A stretch of 64,000 bases of DNA, taken from contig NZ_SGWI01000010.1 in NCBI RefSeq assembly GCF_004519405.1, positions 148,682-212,681 of the forward strand, read 5' to 3'. The position numbers and the translations under genes were made by a program. This DNA comes from Pseudomonas sp. BCA17 (GTDB lineage: Bacteria > Pseudomonadota > Gammaproteobacteria > Pseudomonadales > Pseudomonadaceae). A model generated the notes under the pieces. That model was not told the DNA's origin and did not search any database. It saw only the letters and a list, made by a program, of their open reading frames with translations. This document shows positions 53,858-62,200 of the stretch, piece after piece (position 1 is the first letter of the stretch; each line of letters opens with the position of its first letter).

Positions 53858-53877
53858 TGTAATAGAAAGCGGGGACA
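53858..53877 (+). promoter_or_regulatory. syr-syp-box-like dyad 1
   Basis: TGTAATA, six bases, then GGGGACA: the 7-6-7 layout of the syr-syp box (as remembered, TGTCCCG-N6-CGGGACA) bound by SyrF-type LuxR proteins. The right half matches well and the left half only at TGT. It lies in the 321-bp gap between the divergent luxR and exporter genes. Confidence 0.45.
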
Positions 53878-53926
53878 TTCAGGTCGCATCCGCTTCTCCC
53901 TCGCGGATTTGCCTCCCTCGACGTTT

Positions 53927-53946
53927 TGTACAGGCTTTCGGGGACA
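53927..53946 (+). promoter_or_regulatory. syr-syp-box-like dyad 2
   Basis: TGTACAG, six bases, then GGGGACA; 11 of 14 half-site positions fit the remembered consensus. It lies 110 bp before the exporter ATG, a suitable distance for an activator site. It repeats dyad 1 at a 69-bp offset. Confidence 0.55.
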
Positions 53947-54056
53947 GCCGAATCCGGGGCAATCCGTACACTTGCGGCTCCGGCACCCCCTGGCCAGTCG
54001 CAGCAATTTGCCTGACCGGCCATGCCCGGTCTTGAGTGTATTTGAGGAGTTAATCC

Positions 54057-55754
54057 ATGAATAAAGAGCATGAGAAGCCGCCCAAGCCGGGCTCGGTCTT
54101 GCGCCTGCTTTGGCAAAATCATCCCTGGCTGGCCTTCTTTTCAGTGGTCACCGGCATCGTCAGCGGCGTGGCCGCAATCGCCGTGGTCAACGTGATCAAC
54201 CAGGCGATTTACGAGCAGGGATCGCGGTTGCACTTGCTGTATTGGTTCATCGGCTTGAGTGTGGTGGCGCTGGCGTTTCGCAACGGCGCGACCTTGTTTC
54301 CCGCGTACGCCAACATGAAATTGATGACGCGCTTGCGCATTGCGTTGTGCCAGAAAATCCTTTCTTCGCCCCTCGAAGAAGTGGATCGGCGCGGGCCGCC
54401 CAATGTGCTGACGCTGCTGACCACCGATATTCCGCAGCTCAATGCGACGCTGCTGGTGATGCCCGTGATACTGGTGGAGTGCACGGTGTTCTTGTGCGGC
54501 CTGGCTTATCTGGCTTACCTGTCCTGGACGGTATTTGCCTTGACCCTGGCGCTGCTGGCCGTGGGGGCGATTCTGTACGTCTTCCTGTTCCTGGGCGGCG
54601 TGAAGTTCACCGGCCGCGTGCGTGATGAATTCACCGCCTTCAACGAGCACACGCACGGGCTGGTCTTCGGCCTCAAGGAATTGAAGCTCAATGGTATTCG
54701 CCGACGCTGGTTCGGCCGCTCCGCCATCAAGGAGTCGTCCACACGGGTGGCGCGGTTCAATTTCATCGAGCATATGTGGTACCTCGGTGCGGAAAACATG
54801 GGGCTGGTTACCCAGTCACTGCTGATCGGCAGCCTGGTGTTCGCCTTGCCGTTGCTGATGGTGACTGACAGTCAAGTGATGACCGCCAGCGTGTTGACGG
54901 TGATGTATATCCTGGGGCCGTTGGGGTTGCTGATCGGTGCGATGCCGGTCATGGCGCAGGGGCGGATTGCGGTCGCCCGTCTCGCCGAATTTGGTTTCCT
55001 GATCAACGAACACCACGCCGAACAGGACGAGCCGGATAACGCCAATGTGCTGCGCCTGGAGCACAAGAAGCACTGGCGCCAGATCACGCTCAAAGGCGTG
55101 GTGATGAACTATCGCGGTGCCGATGCCGAGAACGGCTTTGCCCTGGGGCCGGTCGACCTGACCATCAACAGCGGTGAGTTGATCTACATCATCGGCGGCA
55201 ACGGTTGCGGCAAAAGTACCCTGGTCAAGGCGTTGTGCGGGTTGTACGTGCCCCAGGCCGGGCAGATATTGCTCGACGGCGTCGCCGTCAACGATGAGAC
55301 CCGCAGTGACTACCGAGACCTGTTTTCCGCAGTGTTCAGCGACTTCCATCTGTTCAATCGCCTGATTGGTCCTGAAGGCGAGGAAGTCAATCCGGCCCAG
55401 GCGCAGAAGTACCTTGCCGCGCTGGGTCTGGCCGACAAAATCAAGATCGAAGGGCTCGGGTATTCCACCACCAAAGAGCTGTCCTACGGCCAGCAAAAAC
55501 GCCTGGCCCTGGTCTGTGCCTATATGGAAGATCGTCCGGTGTATGTCCTCGATGAGTGGGCGGCGGATCAGGACCCTCCGTTCAAGCGCTTCTTCTATGA
55601 AGAGCTGCTACCGGAGCTCAAGCGTCGCGGAAAGACCGTGCTGATCATTACTCATGATGATCAATACTTCCAGTTGGCTGACCGTATCGTCAAGTTGGTC
55701 GATGGCCATATCGTCTCCGATGTAACCCTTGTCGCCGAGGACCGTCGCGCCTGA
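54057..55754 (+). CDS. cyclic-peptide ABC exporter, SyrD/PvdE type
   Basis: The product is 565 residues, a half-transporter with an N-terminal six-helix membrane domain (about 1-320) and a C-terminal ATPase domain. Walker A is GGNGCGKST with Lys386; the signature is LSYGQQKR (Ser476 next to the Tyr-Gly-Gln); Walker B is VYVLDEW with Glu500, followed by the family-typical AADQDPPFKR; the switch His is in IITHDD. The length matches SyrD and PvdE, which export lipopeptide or ferribactin across the inner membrane. GGAG lies seven bases before the ATG. It lies between the regulator and the synthetase and is followed by a strong terminator, so the synthetase has its own promoter. Confidence 0.92.
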   Translation: MNKEHEKPPKPGSVLRLLWQNHPWLAFFSVVTGIVSGVAAIAVVNVINQAIYEQGSRLHLLYWFIGLSVVALAFRNGATLFPAYANMKLMTRLRIALCQKILSSPLEEVDRRGPPNVLTLLTTDIPQLNATLLVMPVILVECTVFLCGLAYLAYLSWTVFALTLALLAVGAILYVFLFLGGVKFTGRVRDEFTAFNEHTHGLVFGLKELKLNGIRRRWFGRSAIKESSTRVARFNFIEHMWYLGAENMGLVTQSLLIGSLVFALPLLMVTDSQVMTASVLTVMYILGPLGLLIGAMPVMAQGRIAVARLAEFGFLINEHHAEQDEPDNANVLRLEHKKHWRQITLKGVVMNYRGADAENGFALGPVDLTINSGELIYIIGGNGCGKSTLVKALCGLYVPQAGQILLDGVAVNDETRSDYRDLFSAVFSDFHLFNRLIGPEGEEVNPAQAQKYLAALGLADKIKIEGLGYSTTKELSYGQQKRLALVCAYMEDRPVYVLDEWAADQDPPFKRFFYEELLPELKRRGKTVLIITHDDQYFQLADRIVKLVDGHIVSDVTLVAEDRRA

Positions 55755-55780
55755 TCCAGGCGCTGCCGACGCCTTTCCCC

Positions 55781-55828
55781 AAGCACGACACCGAGAGTTT
55801 TTAAAACTAACGGTGTCGTGCTTTTTTG
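55781..55828 (+). terminator. strong rho-independent terminator after the ABC exporter
   Basis: AAGCACGACACCG and CGGTGTCGTGCTT form a perfect 13-bp stem with an A/T-rich loop, followed by a run of T (TTTTTGTTTTT). It separates exporter transcription from the NRPS. Confidence 0.9.
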
Positions 55829-55895
55829 TTTTTAAAAACTCTTAAATATCAAAAAGATAAAAGAGTAATTTCGAAATTTCTGCGTGTCCCTTGGT

Positions 55896-55915
55896 TGTCC
55901 GGGATTCGGGTGACA
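55896..55915 (+). promoter_or_regulatory. syr-syp-box-like dyad 3, upstream of the NRPS
   Basis: TGTCCGG, six bases, then GGTGACA, again the 7-6-7 layout with 11 of 14 positions fitting the remembered consensus. It lies 221 bp before the leader ORF and 319 bp before the NRPS start, after the exporter terminator, where the NRPS promoter must be. The remaining gap to 56116 shows nothing else. Confidence 0.5.
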
Positions 55916-56116
55916 TACAGCCCAAAACGCCGGTGCTTAAATTTGCCAATGCGCTTATCAGGTGACGCTGTGGGCGGCTTTTCTATCCGGCGTACGAGGC
56001 CGCATCGGCACTTTGAGTTGTCCATTGGCCTGACTGTTTTAACGATTTTTGCCTCAACCTCCCTCGCTGCTGCGCTGTGACCCAGGTGGCACTGACAAAA
56101 CTCTGAGAAGGCTTTT

Positions 56117-56218
56117 ATGAAACGTTTTTCTGCAGTGGCCATGGGCGACCTTGTCGCGAAAAAAGTCCTTTCAAGCAGCCTTGCCGTGGCTGGGTTTACC
56201 GCGCAGGTGATCGCATGA
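56117..56218 (+). CDS. 33-residue leader ORF translationally coupled to the NRPS
   Basis: ATG at 56117 is preceded by AGAAGG at an ideal five-base spacing. The 33-codon ORF (MKRFSAVA...FTAQVIA) ends in TGA at 56216-56218, which overlaps the NRPS ATG at 56215 as ATGA. The peptide has a basic N-terminus and a mildly hydrophobic C-terminal half, and no recognised family. Its strong ribosome binding site compared with the weak one of the NRPS suggests that ribosomes terminating here restart on the NRPS. Whether the peptide itself has a function is unknown. Confidence 0.6.
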   Translation: MKRFSAVAMGDLVAKKVLSSSLAVAGFTAQVIA

Positions 56219-59200
56219 ATTCGCCCGTGCAGTTGCCGCAGACGTTCCCTCTGACCGCCGCGCAGAAAGCCATCTGGCTGGACCAGATCACTCAGGGTGA
56301 ATCGCCGCTGTACAACATCGGCTCTTACCTGGAACTCAACGGCCCGATCAGCGCCGAACGGATGCAACGCGCCGCCCAATTGCTGGTGGCCAAGCACGAC
56401 GCCCTGCGCATCACGCTGCTGGAAGCCACCGATGCCGACGGCGTACCGCTGCAATGCATCGCGCCAACGGTGTCGGTGGAGGTACCGCTGCTCGACCTTT
56501 CTGAACACGCTGACCCTGTCAGCGCCGCGTTGGTATGGATGGGCGAGCATATGGCCCGCGCGTTTTCGCTGACCCAGGCGCCGCTGTTTCGCTTTTTCCT
56601 GATCAAGTTGGGGGGGGCGCATTACTACTTCGCCAGCCAGGCCCACCACATCATTCTCGACGGCTGGGGTTTCGGTAAAATGCTGCAATCGCTGGGCGGC
56701 ATCTACAGTGACCTGGCCGAGGCGCGACAGCCTGATATGGAGGCCAGCTCCTATGTCGACTTCATCGACGACGACCTGCGCTACCGCGAGTCGGCACGTT
56801 ACGTAAAGGATCGCGAATACTGGCAGCACAAGTATCAGACCCTGCCCGAAGCGCTGTTTGCCCCGCGTTATCAGAATCAGCATGCCAAGGGCAAAGCCCC
56901 TGGCCGACACTACGTGCGGCCGTTCCCGGTGGTGTTGCACGATCGGATGGGAGCGCTGGCGAAAGCCTGCCAGGCCTCGACCTACCACGTGTTGCTGGCG
57001 GCCATGTACGTCTACTTCACTCGTGTGACCCAGCGCGATGAGTGGATGGTGGGCCTGCCGTTGCTCAACCGCTCGGCCAGGTTCAAAACCACCCTGGGCC
57101 TGTTTACCCAGGTCAGCGCCGTGCGCTTCAGTTTCGGCCGCGAGTTGACCTTCAGCGCCCTGGTCGGTGCCGTACGTGATGCACTCAAGCAGGATTATCG
57201 CCACCAGCGCTTCCCGCTGAGCGGCATGAACCTGCGTACCGAAGGTGGCCAACTGTTCGACCTGACCCTGTCTTACGAACAGGACGACCACCGGTACCAG
57301 TTCGCCGAGCAGATCGTGCATCCGCTCAAGGTCACCAACCACCACGAACAGATGCCCCTGGCGTTTCACCTGCGGGCGAGCAATCACAAGGACAAGGCCT
57401 GGGCGCACTACGTTTATAACGAGGCGTATTTCAACGGCGATGACATCGAGGCCCTGGCCGAGCGTTTTACCTACGTGCTTGAGCAGGCCCTGGAGAATGC
57501 CGAGCTGGCCGTGGCTGATTTTTCCTTGACCACCGAGGCCGACCGCGCGCTGATGCAGCATTGGAACGCCGGCGTTGGCACGTACCCCTGCGATGGCACG
57601 ATTCATGGCCGGTTTGAGGCGCAGGCGGCATCCCGTCCCACTGCGACAGCGCTGATTTTCGACGGCCAACGCCTGAGCTACGGCGATTTGAACCGCCGCG
57701 CCAATCAGGTCGCGCATCGCTTGTTGAGCCTCGGCGTGCGTCCGGATGACCGTGTGGCGATCTGCGTCGAGCGCGGCCTGGACATGATCATCGGCCTGCT
57801 CGGCATCCTCAAGGCCGGTGCCGGTTATGTGCCGATTGACCCGGCGTACCCGCAGGAGCGCATCAGCTACACCCTGCAGGACAGCGCGCCGGTGGCGGTG
57901 CTGGTGCAGCAGGCGACCCGTGCCCTGGTGAGCGAGGTGTCGGTGCCGGTGATCGAACTGGACGGCGGCGATTGCCGGGCCGAATCCATCGATAACCCGC
58001 AGGTCCCGGGCCTGACCTCGTCCAGCCTGGCCTACGTGATCTACACCTCCGGTTCCACCGGCCTGCCCAAGGGCGTGATGATTGAGCACCGCAACGTAGC
58101 GCGGCTGTTCAGCGCCACCGAGGGCTGGTTCAACTTCAACGAGCAAGATGTGTGGGCACTGTTCCACTCGTTCGCCTTCGACTTCTCGGTGTGGGAAATC
58201 TGGGGCGCGCTGATGCATGGCGGACAGTTGCTGGTGGTGCCGCAGCTGACCAGCCGTTCGCCGGACGAATGCTATGCGCTGCTGTGCAATGCTGGGGTGA
58301 CGATCCTCAACCAGACGCCGAGCGCCTTCCGATCGCTGATTGCGGCCCAGAGCCAGAGCGAACTCAAGCATTCCCTGCGCCAGGTGATCTTCGGCGGCGA
58401 AGCCCTGGAGCCGGGGATTCTCAAGCCGTGGTATGCGCGGATGGGTAACGCCGGTACGCAGCTGGTGAACATGTACGGCATCACCGAAACCACTGTGCAT
58501 GTGACCTATCATCCGTTGACCGCCGCTGACGCCCAGCGGGTCGGCACCAGCCCGATTGGCGGGCGTATTCCGGACCTGCGCCTGTACATCCTCGATGCCC
58601 AGGGCCAGCCCGTCCCGCACGGCGTGGAAGGCGAGTTGTATGTGGGCGGCGCGGGGGTGGCCCGTGGTTACCTGAACCGACCTGAATTGAATGCCGAGCG
58701 CTTCCTCGACGATCCCTTCGACACTGCCCCAGGCGCGCGCATGTACCGCACCGGCGACCTCGGCCGCAGGCAGGCGGACGGCAGCATTGACTACCTGGGT
58801 CGCAACGACGATCAGGTGAAGATCCGGGGTTTCCGTATCGAGCTGGGTGAGATCGAAGCGCGCCTGGCGGCCTGTGAAGGGGTACGCGAAGCGGTGGTGA
58901 TTGCCCGCGAAGATGAGCCGGGCGACAAGCGCCTGGTGGCCTATGTGATCGCCACCGAGGGGGCCGAACCGTCGGCTGGCGAATTGCGCACGCAGTTGCT
59001 GGTGTCGCTGGCCGAGTACATGGTGCCCAGCGCCTTTGTGATGTTGTCGGATTTGCCGCTGACCACCAATGGCAAGCTGGACCGCAAGGCCCTGCCGGCG
59101 CCGGATACCGAAGCCTTTGCGCGACGCGAGTACGTCGCGCCGCAGGGGGAACTGGAAACCACCCTGGCGCGCCTCTGGAGCGAACTCTTGGGCGTCGAGC

Positions 59201-62200
59201 GGGTAGGGCGCCACGACCAGTTCTTTGAGCTGGGCGGCCATTCGTTATTGGCGGTCAAACTGATCGAGCGCATGCGCCAGGTTGGCCTGAACGCCGATGT
59301 GGGCGTGCTGTTCGGCCAGCCGACCCTGGTCGCGCTGGCTGCTGCCGCCGGCAGCCGGCACCAGGTACAGGTGCAGGCCAATGCAATCCCGGTCGATTGC
59401 ACGCGGATCACCCCGGCCATGCTGCCCCTGGCGAGTTTGCCCCAGGAGCAGATCGACCGTGTGGTCGCCGCTGTCCCGGGTGGTGTCGCCAACGTACAGG
59501 ACATCTACGCGCTGGTGCCGTTGCAGGAGGGCATCCTGTTCCACCACCAGACCAGCACCGACGGCGATCCTTACCTGCTGCAGGCGGTGTTGCGCATGCA
59601 CAGTCGCGAGCAGCTGCAGAGTTTTGTCGACGCCTTGCAACAGGTCATCGATCGTCACGACATCCTGCGCACCTGCGTGGCCTGGCAAGGACTCGACGAG
59701 CCGGTGCAAGTGGTCTGGCGCGAGGCGCGTCTGCCCGTGCAGGAAGTACAGTTCGAGCCGGCGCTGGGAGCGATTGCCACGCAACTGTCCGAGCGCTTTG
59801 ACCCGCGCCACACGCGTATGGACCTGACCCGCGCACCAATGATGGCGTTGCATTTCGCCGAGGACCTTGCAGGCGGCGGCTATGTCGCGGTCCTGCAATT
59901 CCATCACCTGATCGATGACGCTACCTCGCTGGCGCTGCTGGGTCAGGAAATCGAGGCGGTGATGCAAGGTCGCGGCGATCAGTTGGCACCGTCGGTGCCG
60001 TATCGCAACTATGTGGCGCAGACCCGCCTGGGCATCAGCCAGGCCGCCCACGAGGCATTTTTCCGCGAGATGCTGGGCGACGTCGATGAGCCGACCCTGC
60101 CGTTCGGCTTGCAGGATGTGCAGGGCGATGGCCAGGGTATCAAGCAAGCCGGCTTGCCGGTGGCGTCGCTGCTCGGGCAGCGCCTGCGGACCCAGGCCCG
60201 TCGCCTGGGGGTGAGCAATGCCAGCCTGTACCACCTGGCCTGGGGGCAGGTGGTCGGGCATCTGGCTGCGCGCCGCGACGTGGTGTTCGGCACCGTGTTG
60301 ATGGGCCGCCTGAGCAGTGGCGAGGACGCCGACCGGGCCTTCGGCATGTTCATCAATACGCTGCCGTTGCGCGTTGAAGCGGGCGACCAGGGCGTCGAAC
60401 GCGCGCTGAAAACCACCCACGCACGCCTGGCCGCCTTGCTCGGCCATGAACATGCGCCGCTGTCCCTGGCGCAACGTTGCAGTGGCGTGGCGGCACCGAC
60501 CCCGTTGTTCAGCGCCTTGCTCAATTACCGGCATGCCGCGGTCGGCGCACAATCGGCCGAAGAGGCCGGCCAGGCGCTGATGTGGGCCGGGGTGGAAATG
60601 GTCGGTGGCGAAGAACGCACCAATTTCCCGCTGATGTTGTCGGTGGACGACCTCGGTGATTCCTTCGGCCTGAGCGTGCAGGCCGTGGCCGGCGTCGACC
60701 CGCAGCGCATCTGCGGCTACATGCACCGCGTGCTGGAAGCCATCGCCGACGCCCTGGAACACCAGCCGGATCAAGCGTTGCACAGCCTCGCGATCCTGCC
60801 GGGCGTTGAACGTCAGCTGCTGCTGGCCGACTTCAACGCCTTCGACAGGCAATACCCGGCCACGTCGACCGTGCACGCGCTGTTCGAAGCACAAGCGCAG
60901 CGCCGGCCTGACGCAACCGCCGTGACTTACCCAGGCCAGTCCCTGAGCTACGGCGACTTGAACGCGCAAGCCAACCGGATTGCCCACCGCCTGATCGCCG
61001 ACGGCATCGGCGCCAATGACCGCGTGGCGATCTGCGCCGAACGCAGCCTGGAAATGGTCGCCGGCCTGCTGGCGATTCTCAAGGCCGGCGCGGGTTATGT
61101 CCCGTTGGACCCGGCGTACCCGGATGAGCGCCTGGCGTACATGCTGCAAGACAGCGCGCCCAAGGCCTTGTTGATCCAGCAGCGCCTGGCGCAACGTTTC
61201 GACGCGTCCTGCGTGCCGACCCTGTTGCTGGATACCACCGAGGGTCTGGATGCGCAGCCCGCACACAACCCGCAAGTACCGGGCCTGGATGCCGAGGCCC
61301 TGGCTTACGTGATCTACACCTCCGGTTCTACTGGCCGGCCCAAGGGCGTCGCCATGCCCCACGGGCCGCTGGTCAACCTGATGCAGTGGCAGATTGCACA
61401 AACCCTGGCCGATGGCCGTCCGGCCCAACGCACCTTGCAATTTGCCGCACTGGGCTTTGACGTGGCCTTCCAGGAAGTCTTCAGCACCCTGTGCGCCGGC
61501 GGTGAGTTGTCGTTGATTCCGGGTGACTTGCGCCTGAATTTCCGCGAACTGTTCCGGCATATCTGCGAGCAGCGCGTGCAGCGCCTGTACCTGCCGTGCA
61601 TTGCCCTGCAGGCGTTGGCCGAGGCTGTGGCCGAGACGCCTGAGCTAGGCCGTTTGCCTTGTGCGCTGCAGGATGTGATCACGGCCGGTGAGCAACTGCG
61701 TATCAGCGAACCGATGCGTGAGCTGTTCCAGGGCCTGCCTGGCTGTCGCTTGCACAACCACTACGGGCCGACCGAATCCCACGTCACCACCGCCCTGACG
61801 CTGGAGGGGGATGCGCGGGCCTGGCCGGTGCTGCCCTCGATTGGCGTGCCCGTGGCCAACACGCGGATCTACCTGCTCGATGAACACCTGCAACCGGTGC
61901 CGCTGGGTGTGGCCGGCGAAATTTATATCGGCGGTGCCTGTGTGGCCCGTGGCTATTTGCACCGCGATGACCTGACCGCCGAACGCTTTCTGGCCGACCC
62001 CTTCATGCCCAACGGCCGCCTGTATAAAACCGGTGACCTGGGGCGTTACCAGGCCGACGGTCAAATCGATTACCTGGGGCGCAACGACGGTCAGATCAAG
62101 ATCCGCGGTTTCCGTGTGGAACTGGGCGAAATCGAAGCGCGCCTGGCCCAGCACCCGGCCATCCGCGATGCGGCGGTGCTGGTGCGCGAAGACAGCCCCG

